64,000 bases of DNA from M3007 sp033764075 (GTDB taxonomy: Bacteria > Bacteroidota > Bacteroidia > Chitinophagales > Saprospiraceae), in assembly GCA_033764075.1 (NCBI GenBank), contig JANRJH010000028.1:83762-147761 (forward strand), read 5' to 3'. Below the pieces are notes generated by a model that was given only the letters and a program-made list of their open reading frames with translations, made no database searches and had not been told where the DNA came from. This document shows positions 1 through 9,055 of this stretch, in pieces (positions within the stretch are counted from its first letter, which is position 1; each line of letters opens with the position of its first letter). The translations under genes were made by a program, and so were the position numbers.

Positions 1-78
1 GGGTCGTCAAAAACAAAAGCGTAGGAGGATGATGGAAAAGAAGATGCAAAGGTGCGGAGTTTTGCCGACAAATCGGCT

Positions 79-86
79 TACATTTG
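79..86 (+). promoter_or_regulatory. Bacteroidota -7 promoter element for gldH
   Basis: The bases TACATTTG match the Bacteroidota -7 consensus TAnnTTTG. They end 18 bases before the ATG at 105, which implies a very short leader. A small hairpin (GCCGA/TCGGC) overlaps the element on its upstream side. Confidence 0.6.
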
Positions 87-104
87 TTGCCTTAAGTGCA
101 ACGA

Positions 105-584
105 ATGAAAGAAACGCACCATAAAAATACCCTGTTTACAGCATTTATTACCCTTGCCTTTTTCGCTTGCAGCGAACCATCCGAATTCAACCAGCGCCTG
201 GAGGTAAACCCTGCGGCCTGGGCCTATGCCGATACGCTAGACTTCCGGTTCACCATTACCGACACCGCCGCCCGGTATAATCTGTATTTCGACGTAATGC
301 ACGTCGATACCTTCCCCTGGCAAAACCTTTACACCCGGCTCCACACCCGTTTTCCCGACGGCAAGCGGCTCAGCAAGCCGGTGTCTTTCGACCTGTTCAA
401 TTCAAGGGGTGAATCCAACGGCTCGTGTTCGGGTCGCCGCTGTACCGTGCAAACCGTTCTCCAGGAGAACACCCGCTTCAACCTGCCCGGCGAATATGTG
501 TTCACCGTTGAGCAGTTCATGCGCCGGGACTCGATTCCGGGCATTTTCGCCGTGGAATTTACCGTGCAGAAACGCGCGCAATAG
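105..584 (+). CDS. gldH: gliding motility lipoprotein GldH
   Basis: This is a 159-aa lipoprotein predicted to sit in the cell envelope as part of the Bacteroidota gliding and type IX secretion machinery. The N-terminus has a short basic stretch, a hydrophobic segment and a lipobox ending in FFAC, followed by SEPSEF. The body matches the GldH family pattern: an ITDTAARYNLYFDV strand, an NLYTRLHTRFPDGK segment and, near the C-terminus, GEYVFTVEQFMR followed by DSIPGI. An upstream in-frame GTG at 96 would add three residues, but the ATG at 105 suits the promoter spacing and the signal peptide better. The gene stands alone, immediately before the helicase gene, whose promoter begins just after the stop codon. 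The function follows from the family; no experiment is implied. Confidence 0.82.
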   Translation: MKETHHKNTLFTAFITLAFFACSEPSEFNQRLEVNPAAWAYADTLDFRFTITDTAARYNLYFDVMHVDTFPWQNLYTRLHTRFPDGKRLSKPVSFDLFNSRGESNGSCSGRRCTVQTVLQENTRFNLPGEYVFTVEQFMRRDSIPGIFAVEFTVQKRAQ

Positions 585-586
585 CC

Positions 587-594
587 TACCTTTG
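587..594 (+). promoter_or_regulatory. -7 promoter element for the UvrD/PcrA helicase
   Basis: TACCTTTG matches TAnnTTTG exactly, starts two bases after the gldH stop and ends 22 bases before the ATG at 617. Confidence 0.6.
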
Positions 595-616
595 TCTTCA
601 ACATTTTGTGTCAGAC

Positions 617-2887
617 ATGCCTAATTATCTCAATGAGCTGAACGACCGGCAGCGCGCCGCCGTGACCGCCCCCGACGGCCCCATGCTGGTGATCGCCGGC
701 CCCGGATCGGGCAAAACACGGGTGCTCACCTACCGCATCGCCTGGCTCATCGAACAGGGGGTAGCCCCCTGGGAAATCCTGGCCCTCACCTTTACCAACA
801 AGGCGGCGCGCGAGATGAAAGAGCGCATCGAACACGTGGTGGGCTCCCGCGCCCAAAACGTCTGGGCCGGCACGTTTCACAGCATTTTCGCCCGCATCCT
901 GCGCGCCGAAGCCGCCAAGATCGGGTACCCGTCCAGCTTTTCCGTGTACGACACCGACGACACCACCAGCCTGCTGCGTGCCATCATCAAGGAAATGCAG
1001 CTCGACCCGAATACCTACAACCCCTCCGCCATCCGGTCGCGCATCTCCTTGGCCAAGAGCAACCTCGTGTCGCCGGTCGCTTATCGGCAAAACGCCGAAA
1101 TGATGGAACAGGATCGCCAGAGCCGCCGACCCTACCTGGCCGACATCTACGAAAAATACGTAGAGCGCTGCAAACGCGCCGGCGCCATGGACTTCGACGA
1201 CCTGCTCTACCAGCTTTACCGCCTCCTGCGCGAGAACCCGGACGGGGTGGCCGAAAAGTACCAGCGCAAGTTTCGCTACCTGCATGTCGATGAATTTCAG
1301 GACACCAACTTCCTGCAGTACGCCATTCTCCGTCGCCTGCTCAAATACGAAGGCAGCCCCGAAAATATTTTTGCCGTCGGCGACGATGCACAGAGCATCT
1401 ACGCTTTTCGCGGCGCCACCATCGACAACATACTCGACTTTGAAAAGGACTTTCCCAACCTCCGTACCTACAAACTCGAACAAAACTACCGCTCCACCCA
1501 CCACATCGTGCAGGCGGCCAACGACGTGATCGCCTACAACCGCCGCCAGCTGCACAAAACCATCTGGACCGATAAGGCAGATCGCCATAAAATAAAGGTG
1601 TTGCGCTGCATGACCGACGACGAGGAGGCACGCCGCGTGGTCGACCACATCCTCGAGCAAAAACACCGCCACCACCTGCCCAATAGCGAATTTGCCATCC
1701 TGTACCGCACCAACGCCCAGAGCCGGAAATTCGAAGAAAACCTGCGTCGACTCAACCTGACCTACCGGGTGTTCGGCGGCTTCTCCTTCTACCAGCGCAA
1801 AGAGGTCAAGGATTTTGTCGCCTACCTGCGCCTGGCCGTCAACCCCAGCGACGAAGAAGCCCTCAAACGCGCCATCAACTACCCTGCGCGCGGCATCAGC
1901 CAGGCGACGGTGGACAAGCTCGGCGAGCTCGCCTCCCGCCGCAACCTCACGCTCTGGGACGCCATGCTGGATGCCGGCCTCGACGTGCCGGACCGCGCCC
2001 GCAAAGCCCTGGCGTCTTTCCGCACCCTCCTGGAAGGCTGGATGCAGCGCGCGCACGCCGGCAGCGCGGCCGAGCTGGCGACCGTCATCCTGCGGCAAAG
2101 CGGTCTGCAGGAACTGCTCAAAGGCGATACCAGCAACGAAGGGCTCGACCGCTGGAACAACGTGCAGTCCGTCATAGACGCCATCGCCGAATTTACCGAC
2201 CAGCAAACCGAAGGGGATGGAGACCGCTCCCTCGCGGCATACCTGCAAACGATCAGTCTGCTGACCGACGCCGACGAGAAAACGGCCGACGCGGACTACG
2301 TCACCCTAATGAGCGTGCACGCCGCCAAAGGGCTGGAATACAGGAGCGTATTCGTCACCGGCCTGGAAGAAGACCTTTTTCCGTCCTTCATGTCGAGGGA
2401 AGACCCCAATGGGCTGGACGAGGAGCGGCGCCTTTTCTACGTGGCCATTACCCGCGCCAAGGAACTGCTCACCGTCACCTATGCCCAAAACCGTTACCGG
2501 TACGGACAAATCAGGCAGAGCGCGCCTTCCCGTTTTCTCGACGAGATCGGCGCCGAGCACATGGATGTCGGCGGTGGCATCGGCTCCCGGCGTAATCCGG
2601 CGCCGGAAGCGGCGCCGCTGCAGCGCTCCGGCGTGAGCGGTCATTTTGCCGCGCCGCGCCGCGGGGCGTCCGCCGCTCCGGTGGTCGACACGGCCGGCTT
2701 CAGCCCCGCCCCGCCGGAAGCCATTGTGCCCGGCATCCGGGTGCGACACCTGAAGTTCGGTGACGGCGCCGTGACCAGCGTGGAAGGCCCCAAAGACAAC
2801 ATGGTGGCTTCTATTCGCTTTGATCTGGAGCCGGACAACGAACGCCGGATCGTGCTCAAATTTGCGAAGCTGATGGTGTTGAGCTGA
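617..2887 (+). CDS. pcrA: UvrD/PcrA-type superfamily 1 DNA helicase
   Basis: This 756-aa protein is an ATP-dependent 3'-5' DNA helicase of the UvrD/Rep/PcrA group, acting in nucleotide excision repair and in removing proteins from DNA. The Walker A motif GPGSGKT is at about residue 28, the Walker B motif DEFQD at residues 225-229, the motif III/IV region includes GDDAQSIYAFRGA and LEQNYRST, and the late motifs include VTGLEEDLFP and YVAITRAK. The C-terminal tail (VRHLKFGDGAVTSVEG) is the PcrA/UvrD C-terminal beta segment that contacts RNA polymerase in characterised members. The length is normal for the family. The ATG at 617 is preferred to an in-frame GTG at 608 because of promoter spacing. 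It could equally be named uvrD; the two are orthologous groups in different phyla. Confidence 0.93.
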   Translation: MPNYLNELNDRQRAAVTAPDGPMLVIAGPGSGKTRVLTYRIAWLIEQGVAPWEILALTFTNKAAREMKERIEHVVGSRAQNVWAGTFHSIFARILRAEAAKIGYPSSFSVYDTDDTTSLLRAIIKEMQLDPNTYNPSAIRSRISLAKSNLVSPVAYRQNAEMMEQDRQSRRPYLADIYEKYVERCKRAGAMDFDDLLYQLYRLLRENPDGVAEKYQRKFRYLHVDEFQDTNFLQYAILRRLLKYEGSPENIFAVGDDAQSIYAFRGATIDNILDFEKDFPNLRTYKLEQNYRSTHHIVQAANDVIAYNRRQLHKTIWTDKADRHKIKVLRCMTDDEEARRVVDHILEQKHRHHLPNSEFAILYRTNAQSRKFEENLRRLNLTYRVFGGFSFYQRKEVKDFVAYLRLAVNPSDEEALKRAINYPARGISQATVDKLGELASRRNLTLWDAMLDAGLDVPDRARKALASFRTLLEGWMQRAHAGSAAELATVILRQSGLQELLKGDTSNEGLDRWNNVQSVIDAIAEFTDQQTEGDGDRSLAAYLQTISLLTDADEKTADADYVTLMSVHAAKGLEYRSVFVTGLEEDLFPSFMSREDPNGLDEERRLFYVAITRAKELLTVTYAQNRYRYGQIRQSAPSRFLDEIGAEHMDVGGGIGSRRNPAPEAAPLQRSGVSGHFAAPRRGASAAPVVDTAGFSPAPPEAIVPGIRVRHLKFGDGAVTSVEGPKDNMVASIRFDLEPDNERRIVLKFAKLMVLS

Positions 2888-2971
2888 GCCGGCGGCATTA
2901 AATTATGGTTAAGCCCGTCACAAATGCGTCAGGATGCGCCCGGTATCCGGGGCGACCCCGGAACAGCGGCG

Positions 2972-2979
2972 TATCTTTG
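2972..2979 (+). promoter_or_regulatory. -7 promoter element for the TonB-dependent receptor
   Basis: TATCTTTG matches TAnnTTTG. It lies 57 bases before the chosen ATG at 3036, and a small hairpin (CTGTTT/AAACAG) follows directly, so this gene has a longer leader than its neighbours. Confidence 0.5.
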
Positions 2980-3035
2980 CTGTTTCAAAAACAGTGTTTG
3001 GGGAAATACTGTGCGCAAAGAATGGATTTAGCCGT

Positions 3036-5240
3036 ATGATTGGCCGCTTATTTCGCGTCATGTTGGTGGCGTGCGTCTTCCCGGGGCCGCAATATGCCTT
3101 CGCCCAGGATACCCTTCAAACCCTGAAGGAGGTCACCATTGAAGCCGATGCCGACGCATTTGGCGCCTCCCGCATGCGCAACGTGGAGAATTTCGGTATT
3201 TATGCCGGCAAAAAAACGGAGGTTGTCGAACTGGATAAAATTACGGCCAACGCCTCCACCAACAACCCCCGGCAGGTGTTCGGCCGGGTGACCGGACTGA
3301 ACATCTGGGAAAGCGACGGCGCCGGCCTGCAACTCGGGATCGGTGGTCGCGGCCTCAACCCCAACCGGACCGCCAACTTCAACACCCGCCAGAACGGGTA
3401 CGACATCAGCGCCGACGCGCTGGGCTATCCCGAAAGCTACTACACCCCGCCCACCGAGGCGCTCGACCGCATTGAGATCGTGCGTGGTGCGGCATCACTG
3501 CAATACGGCACCCAGTTTGGCGGACTGCTCAATTTCCGCTTCAAACAACCCTCCGACGCGAAAAAATTCGGAGTTACTTCCCGCCAGACCGTCGGCTCGT
3601 GGGGGTACTTCGGCTCGTTCAACAGCGTGGGTGGCCATTTGAAAAAACAAAACGTCAGCTATTACGCCTGTTTTCAGTACAAACGCGGCGACGGCTGGCG
3701 ACCCAATTCGGGCTTCGATTACCGCTTTGCCTACGCCGATGTGCACTGGCACGCCACCCGGAAGATGATGATCGAACTGGAGCTCACCCGCATGGATTAC
3801 GATGCCCAGCAGCCCGGCGGCCTCACCGATAAAATGTTCGATACAGACGCCCGCCAGTCGGTCCGCGAACGCAACTGGTTCCGCGTCAATTGGAACCTGG
3901 CAGCCCTCCAGTTCAACTACGATTTTACGGACCACACCCGGCTCAACGTCCGCACGTTCGGGCTGCTCGCCCAGCGCCAGTCCCTCGGCAACCTCGAACG
4001 CATCAACGTGGTGGACTTCGGCGGCCCACGCACCATGATCGACGGCCAGTTCCGCAACATAGGCCAGGAGGCCCGCATCGTGCACCAGTACAACCGCAAA
4101 GGGCTGCCCCAGACCCTTTTGGTGGGCTACCGCCTGTACCGAGGCGACACCGGCTCGCGCCAGGGCGACGCCTCCGACGGCTCGGGCCCAGACTTCGCCT
4201 TTCTCCACCCGGACGACCTGGAAAATTCGGATTACGACTACCCGAGCAACAACCAGGCCCTTTTTGCCGAACACTTGTTCCAGTTGTCGCCCCAATGGAG
4301 CCTCACGCCGGGGGTGCGGCTCGAACGCATCGTCACCGAAGCCGAAGGTTATTACAAACAACGCGTTACCGACGCCGCAGGCAATGTGATCGTGGAAAAT
4401 CGCATCGAAGAGAGCACCCGCCGTGACCGCACTTTCCTCATCGGCGGCATCGGCGCCGCCTGGAAGCCGGCCTCCGGCATGGAGTGGTACGCCAACGTCT
4501 CGCAAAACTATCGCGCCATCAATTTCAGCGACCTGCGCATCGACAATCCGAACGTTGTGGTGGACACCAACATCCAGGATGAGCGCGGCTTTTCGGCCGA
4601 TTTGGGACTAAAACTGAATAAAGACGGCCTCTTTGTGGCAGAAGTCACCGCGTTTTACATCGCCTACAACGGCCGCATAGGCCAGGTGCTGCGCGCAGAC
4701 CGGCCGCCGCTGTTCAACGATTACCGTTTTCGGAGCAACATCGCCGACGCGCGCAACATTGGCCTCGAGGCGTTTGCCGAAACAGACGTACTGCGCACCC
4801 TGTTCGGCGCCGTGCGGTCGCCATGGCGCTGGACCCTCTTCGTGAATGCCGCCGTGGTGGACGCCCGGTACGTGCGCACCGACGATACATCGATTGACGG
4901 TAAATTCGTAGAAATGGCGCCGCCCCTGCTGCTGCGCGCCGGCACGTCTGTGGAGCGTGGCCCCTGGCGCGCTTCTTTCCAGTATGCCTACACAGCGAAA
5001 CATTACTCCGACGCCAGCAACGCCGAGCGCACCGCGTCGGCAGTGGAAGGCATTATTCCGGCCTACGCTGTGGCCGACCTTTCCGTGCGCTGGCGCCACA
5101 AATGGCTCATCGCCGAAGCCAGTTGCAACAACCTGTTCGACGCCCGCTATTTCACGCGCCGGGCCGACAGCTACCCTGGGCCTGGCATTATTCCGGCGGA
5201 TGGACGGGGTGTTTTTTTGACGGTAGGGGTGGAGTTTTGA
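3036..5240 (+). CDS. TonB-dependent outer membrane receptor, FecA-like
   Basis: This 734-aa outer membrane active transporter has a signal peptide (MIGRLFRVMLVAC, then AFAQ) and an N-terminal plug that includes VFGRVTGLNIWESDGAG and the conserved RIEIVRGAASLQYGTQFGG segment. A 22-strand-type barrel follows and ends in the aromatic C-terminus FLTVGVEF. The plug resembles ferric citrate (FecA) receptors rather than SusC; there is no carboxypeptidase-like N-terminal domain and no SusD partner. The substrate is therefore most likely an iron chelate, but this is inference. The start at 3036 was chosen over the longer frame from 2934 because the upstream residues are not signal-like and overlap the promoter. 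No FecR or sigma gene is adjacent. A perfect palindrome follows the stop. Confidence 0.85.
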   Translation: MIGRLFRVMLVACVFPGPQYAFAQDTLQTLKEVTIEADADAFGASRMRNVENFGIYAGKKTEVVELDKITANASTNNPRQVFGRVTGLNIWESDGAGLQLGIGGRGLNPNRTANFNTRQNGYDISADALGYPESYYTPPTEALDRIEIVRGAASLQYGTQFGGLLNFRFKQPSDAKKFGVTSRQTVGSWGYFGSFNSVGGHLKKQNVSYYACFQYKRGDGWRPNSGFDYRFAYADVHWHATRKMMIELELTRMDYDAQQPGGLTDKMFDTDARQSVRERNWFRVNWNLAALQFNYDFTDHTRLNVRTFGLLAQRQSLGNLERINVVDFGGPRTMIDGQFRNIGQEARIVHQYNRKGLPQTLLVGYRLYRGDTGSRQGDASDGSGPDFAFLHPDDLENSDYDYPSNNQALFAEHLFQLSPQWSLTPGVRLERIVTEAEGYYKQRVTDAAGNVIVENRIEESTRRDRTFLIGGIGAAWKPASGMEWYANVSQNYRAINFSDLRIDNPNVVVDTNIQDERGFSADLGLKLNKDGLFVAEVTAFYIAYNGRIGQVLRADRPPLFNDYRFRSNIADARNIGLEAFAETDVLRTLFGAVRSPWRWTLFVNAAVVDARYVRTDDTSIDGKFVEMAPPLLLRAGTSVERGPWRASFQYAYTAKHYSDASNAERTASAVEGIIPAYAVADLSVRWRHKWLIAEASCNNLFDARYFTRRADSYPGPGIIPADGRGVFLTVGVEF

Positions 5241-5244
5241 GCTG

Positions 5245-5282
5245 AAAATTCGTCCTACGAGTATACTCGTAGGACGAATTTT
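5245..5282. repeat. 38-bp perfect palindrome, family TTCGTCCTACGA
   Basis: The segment is a perfect inverted repeat of 19 + 19 bases centred between 5263 and 5264, with arm AAAATTCGTCCTACGAGTA. It lies between the convergent receptor and beta-lactamase-fold genes. It could act as a bidirectional terminator, since the outer ends are A/T rich, but two related copies elsewhere in the window (6861-6895 and near 63600) show that it belongs to a dispersed repeat family. Confidence 0.85.
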
Positions 5283-5289
5283 GGCGCGT

Positions 5290-6798
5290 TCACCGGACAA
5301 CCACCACGCTCCGAACCACCGGAGTCTGCGCCCCTCCGTTTCCGGTAACCATCAGTCGGTACACGCCTTCCGGCAGCCCGCCAACCTGAAGTGCTGTTTG
5401 GGTGCTGTATAGGCGTTGGGAAAGCACCACCCTGCCGTGCACATCCGTCAGGTGGCACAGGGCCGGCAGCGAAACAGCCGCTGCGTCGTGCAAACGCAAC
5501 TGTAATACGTCAACGGCCGGGTTGGGAAATACCTGCACGGTTTCGTTATGCAGCCCGGGATCGGTGGTGGCGGTTGGGATAAACGTCAGGTAGGTTTGCA
5601 AGAGCGAAAGGTAAACCTGGATGTAGGTGATGTTGTTGGCGCCGGGAAATGCGGTTCGAGCGTCGTTTTGTTGCACCGCAAGGGCCATTTCCTGTTCGGG
5701 GAAGTAGGACGCTATGGAGTTGTACAGCAGGCTGCCGTCGTGGCCCCAGTTGTCAGGAAAACCGGGTATGTTGATGGCCAAAGTGCCCAGCCCGTACAAG
5801 GTGGATGCGGCGGGGTCAGATATGTAGTCGGTTTGCATCTCGGCCAGGGTGGCGGGTTTCAGAAGGTGTCCGCCATACACCCGTTCGCTGAAACGCACCA
5901 GATCTTCGGGCGTGCTGATGAGGCATCCGGCGCTGCCGGCCAGGCTGAAGAGCCCTTCCAACGAGAGCTCAAGCCCCTGAATGTCTTCGACTGTTCCGTT
6001 GCCGTCAAAGTCGGCCCAGACGTGGGAGAATGGCTGACTGCCAGGTGTTTCCCAGGGAAAGGCAAACGTTTGGGTGAGCCCCAGCGGATCGATCACCTGC
6101 TCGCGCACCACGACATGCCAGGGCTTGCCGGTGACCTTTTCGAGGATACGCCCGGCCAGCAGGTAGTTGGTATTGGAGTACGACCAGGCGGAGTCGACCG
6201 GGAAATTGGGCGCCAGCACATAATGGGTTAGAATGGTGTCCGCATCCCACAGGCTGTCGGGGTTGAGGAGCCAATCCTGGGCCATGGCCGGGTTTTCGTT
6301 GATGTAGTCATTATATCCCGTCCGATGGCTCAGCAATTGGCGGATGGTGGCCGACCCGTCGATGTTGGCGTATGGGTCCAGATACTTTCCGATGCTGTCG
6401 CCAAGGTCAAGGTTGTAGGTGGTGTCTTCTGAAAGGAGCAACAAGGCCACCGACACAAAAGACTTGCTGATGCTGCCCATGCCCATGAGGTGTTCGGTGG
6501 TGAGGGGTTGCTCGACAGGCAACTCTTCGCTCAATCCGCGTGCCCGTTTCCACACCGTCCCGTCGGGCAGCAGCATGGCGGCGTTAAAACCGATCACCGG
6601 CGAAATGTCGGTGACGGCATCAAATGTACTGTCGAGGGCCTCTTGTATGGTGGCGGCGGCGGCGGATTGATCCGGCCTGGAGGCCTGAGCCTGACGGATA
6701 ATCTGCTGGTTTGGGCCGGGCAGGATGGGCAAAAACTGGGCTTGAAGGGTCGGGAGCCCCAACAGGAGGAGGGCGGAAAGGGTGATCGCTGCTTTCAT
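5290..6798 (-). CDS. secreted beta-lactamase-fold serine hydrolase with type A sorting domain
   Basis: This 502-aa secreted protein has a clear signal peptide (MKAAITLSALLLLGLPTLQAQ) and a class C beta-lactamase / DD-peptidase fold (family PF00144). The nucleophile motif SISK is at residues 109-112, the YSN motif starts at Tyr207 and an HDG motif, equivalent to KTG, is at residue 353. The last 80 or so residues begin VQVFPNPAVD and form a type IX type A sorting domain, so the enzyme is expected to be exported by the PorU/PorV system encoded downstream. It is probably a peptidase, esterase or cell-wall hydrolase; resistance to beta-lactams cannot be inferred. It lies between two copies of the TTCGTCCTACGA palindrome. 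Confidence 0.85.
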   Translation of the reverse strand: MKAAITLSALLLLGLPTLQAQFLPILPGPNQQIIRQAQASRPDQSAAAATIQEALDSTFDAVTDISPVIGFNAAMLLPDGTVWKRARGLSEELPVEQPLTTEHLMGMGSISKSFVSVALLLLSEDTTYNLDLGDSIGKYLDPYANIDGSATIRQLLSHRTGYNDYINENPAMAQDWLLNPDSLWDADTILTHYVLAPNFPVDSAWSYSNTNYLLAGRILEKVTGKPWHVVVREQVIDPLGLTQTFAFPWETPGSQPFSHVWADFDGNGTVEDIQGLELSLEGLFSLAGSAGCLISTPEDLVRFSERVYGGHLLKPATLAEMQTDYISDPAASTLYGLGTLAINIPGFPDNWGHDGSLLYNSIASYFPEQEMALAVQQNDARTAFPGANNITYIQVYLSLLQTYLTFIPTATTDPGLHNETVQVFPNPAVDVLQLRLHDAAAVSLPALCHLTDVHGRVVLSQRLYSTQTALQVGGLPEGVYRLMVTGNGGAQTPVVRSVVVVR

Positions 6799-6860
6799 GT
6801 GTCGCTACATTGTTGTTTTTGTGCAGGACAAATTTGCGGGCATGGCTGCGTCGGATGGGA

Positions 6861-6895
6861 AAAATTCGTCCTACGAGTTTACTTGTAGGACGAAT
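6861..6895. repeat. second copy of the TTCGTCCTACGA palindrome
   Basis: The arms AAAATTCGTCCTACGAGT and ACTTGTAGGACGAAT pair with one mismatch around a central TT/TA step. The sequence is the same as the palindrome at 5245-5282 apart from two substitutions and a shorter right end. The two copies bracket the beta-lactamase-fold gene. Confidence 0.8.
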
Positions 6896-6906
6896 GGCCC
6901 GATTAT

Positions 6907-7755
6907 TTACCGGAACACCATCAATTTGACGGTTTGCAGGGTCACTTTTCCGTCGTCCACACTCAACCAGTAAGAACCGGTATCCACTCCGCTGAGGTCA
7001 ATCGAGAAAGCTTCGCCGGTAGACGCGTACATGCTTTTTTCCAGCACGGTTGCGCCCAAGCCGTTCAGCAGGCGAATACGCACTTCCTTGTCTGCCTTGC
7101 CGGTCAGTTGGATCCATACCGAATGGTTGGCAGGATTGGGGTACAATCGCAGCCCTGTTTCCGGATCGCTGATGTTAAATGGTTCGTGGCGGCTGACAGC
7201 CTGAATAACTACCGCATAGTCCTCCACTTCACCAAACGGAATGGACCCGCAGGGCGTGACGCTGTCTTCGCGACGGATGACCACCCGCATGCGCGTTACA
7301 CCCGAAACGGCATCGGCCGGAATCTCCATCATGCCGCCAATATGGGCAGTCGGTGTGCCATTTTCCGGACTGAAAATGACCTCGTCGAAAGCCAGTTCCC
7401 CGACATCGTTAAAGTCGCCATCCTGGTTGAAATCCACCCAGATTTTGCAGTACTCATCGAAAGTCTCCCAATCATAGTTCACTGAAAGGGTCACGGGAAC
7501 CGCACTGCCGGGCAGGAACTCAACGGGCTCACGGGCAATGAAAAAGTCGGTATACACAGACTTTCCGGACGTATTGTTCAGGTCGCCAACCTGTACATGC
7601 CCGATCCATTCATCGCCGGCGTAAAAACTCTGTGTTGTGCAGTATGTGTATACGCCGGACTGCTCCTGCACCGCCTTCGGTGTTGGCTTTTCCTGGGCAA
7701 CAACTACTCCACTGAACAGAACTGCGGTCAAGGCAAGCACTAAACATTTTTTCAT
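6907..7755 (-). CDS. secreted GEVED-domain protein with type A sorting domain
   Basis: This 282-aa secreted protein begins with a signal peptide (MKKCLVLALTAVLFSGVVVAQ). The middle carries a GEVED-type domain: it contains KIWVDFNQDGDFNDVGE and ends in FGEVEDYAVVI, as is usual for this calcium-rich beta-sandwich found in secreted Bacteroidota proteins. The C-terminal 80 residues start LRLYPNPANHSVWIQL and form a type IX type A sorting domain. No catalytic residues are visible, so a binding or adhesive role is likely. It is codirectional with the beta-lactamase-fold gene downstream, but a palindrome separates the two. Confidence 0.82.
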   Translation of the reverse strand: MKKCLVLALTAVLFSGVVVAQEKPTPKAVQEQSGVYTYCTTQSFYAGDEWIGHVQVGDLNNTSGKSVYTDFFIAREPVEFLPGSAVPVTLSVNYDWETFDEYCKIWVDFNQDGDFNDVGELAFDEVIFSPENGTPTAHIGGMMEIPADAVSGVTRMRVVIRREDSVTPCGSIPFGEVEDYAVVIQAVSRHEPFNISDPETGLRLYPNPANHSVWIQLTGKADKEVRIRLLNGLGATVLEKSMYASTGEAFSIDLSGVDTGSYWLSVDDGKVTLQTVKLMVFR

Positions 7756-7845
7756 CGTCTTTTTTATTCAAAGTTGCCTGCCTGGTGATTGAAAAGCGAT
7801 GATCCTGATCAGGAGTCAAGGTGACCGCCATCGACCGGAATCTGT

Positions 7846-8184
7846 TCACCGGAGTTTTTCATTTCCCTTGTGTCTGTCGGCGTCCCGGTTGGTTTTTTTT
7901 TGCAAATTTTTCTCCAGTGCTTCGGTCAGGTTTACACCCGTCTGGTTGGCCAGGCAAATGAGCACGAACAGCACGTCGGCCATCTCGTCAGCCAGGTCGG
8001 CGCGGGCATGCAGGGCAGCTTCCGGTGTTTTGAACGACTGCTCGCCGTACAACCGGGCCATCAGCCGCGCCACCTCGCCCACTTCTTCCATGAGGATGGC
8101 GGTGTTGGTCAGTTCGTTGAAATAGCGGACGCCGACGGTGCTGATCCAGGCATCCACGGTTTGTTGCGCTTCGGAAAGTGACAT
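7846..8184 (-). CDS. MazG-like nucleotide pyrophosphohydrolase
   Basis: This 112-aa protein has the all-alpha MazG/dUTPase-like fold. The metal-binding pattern is visible as MEEVGEVARLM near residues 31-41 and DLADEMADVLF near residues 63-73. Such proteins hydrolyse non-canonical or excess NTPs to NMP and pyrophosphate. The length matches the single-domain MazG-like group (YpjD-like) rather than full-length two-domain MazG. The C-terminus is lysine-rich. It is transcribed divergently from the alpha/beta hydrolase gene. The substrate cannot be predicted. Confidence 0.82.
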   Translation of the reverse strand: MSLSEAQQTVDAWISTVGVRYFNELTNTAILMEEVGEVARLMARLYGEQSFKTPEAALHARADLADEMADVLFVLICLANQTGVNLTEALEKNLQKKTNRDADRHKGNEKLR

Positions 8185-8209
8185 CGGTTTTTTTGCGCTA
8201 AGAAACGCC

Positions 8210-8217
8210 TACTTTTG
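8210..8217 (+). promoter_or_regulatory. -7 promoter element for the alpha/beta hydrolase
   Basis: TACTTTTG matches TAnnTTTG and ends 22 bases before the ATG at 8240. A T-rich stretch containing TTTG lies about 15 bases upstream in the position of a -33 element. Confidence 0.6.
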
Positions 8218-8239
8218 CACAACCTGAGTCCTCTCTTTT

Positions 8240-9037
8240 ATGCCCGACTGGCTGCTTGCCGCCCTTTTCTGGACCGTTGTTGTATACGCGCTGCTCTGCG
8301 CCGTTTTTTTCTTTGGGCAGGATTATTTCTTTTTTCGTCCGGAGCGGCTGCCCAACTGGTTCACCTATAAATACCCTTTTCCTTTTCGGGAGATCGATTT
8401 TGATATGGAAGACGGGGGCAAGGTGAACGCCATCCTGTTTGAAGTGCCCAACAGGAAGGGTGTGGTGTTTTACATCAAGGGTAATTCGCGCAGCATCAAA
8501 GGCTGGGGAAAGTTTGCCAAAGATTTTGTCGGCAAGGGGTACGATTTTTTCATCCTGGATTACCGCGGGTTCGGCAAAAGCCGCGGCAAGCGCAGCGAGA
8601 GCATTTTGTACAGCGACCTGCAGCACGCGTACCGCTGGCTCGAAAAGGAGTTTCCGGAAAAGTCCATCGTACTCTACGGGCGCTCGCTGGGCAGCGGGCT
8701 GGCGGCGCGCATCGCCTCGTGGAATCACCCGCGTTTGCTGCTGCTCGACAGTCCGTACTACTCCTTTTACCACCAGGTGCGGCTATACGGGTTCTGGCTG
8801 CCGCTCAGGTCGCTGCTGCGGTATTCCATCCGCACCGACCAGTTCATTCAGAAAGTAGAATGTCCCGTGCATCTCCTGCACGGGACATCCGATGTGCTCA
8901 TACCGTTCCGGCACAGCCGCGAACTGGCGGCGCTGAACCCCGGAAACATCCATTTGCACCCCATCAAGGGCGCCGGGCACAACAACCTGCCGGACTTTGC
9001 GGAGTATCACGAGGTGTTGTACCAGTTACTGGAATGA
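8240..9037 (+). CDS. membrane-anchored alpha/beta hydrolase
   Basis: This 265-aa serine hydrolase is tethered by an N-terminal membrane segment (residues 3-28). The catalytic triad can be read directly: Ser149 in GRSLGSG, Asp218 in HGTSDVLIP and His247 in GAGHNN. An oxyanion-side motif DYRGFGKSRGK follows strand 4. The architecture matches the BEM46/ABHD13-like group of membrane-associated hydrolases. The substrate is unknown, possibly an ester or thioester at the inner membrane. It converges with porV, with only 18 bases between the stops. Confidence 0.83.
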   Translation: MPDWLLAALFWTVVVYALLCAVFFFGQDYFFFRPERLPNWFTYKYPFPFREIDFDMEDGGKVNAILFEVPNRKGVVFYIKGNSRSIKGWGKFAKDFVGKGYDFFILDYRGFGKSRGKRSESILYSDLQHAYRWLEKEFPEKSIVLYGRSLGSGLAARIASWNHPRLLLLDSPYYSFYHQVRLYGFWLPLRSLLRYSIRTDQFIQKVECPVHLLHGTSDVLIPFRHSRELAALNPGNIHLHPIKGAGHNNLPDFAEYHEVLYQLLE

Positions 9038-9055
9038 CCCGTGGATCATCCGGCC

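Noticed and set aside
611..2248. A 545-codon minus-strand frame opposite the helicase gene.
   Set aside because: It is low-complexity, Val/Gly-rich antisense of a clear UvrD/PcrA gene.
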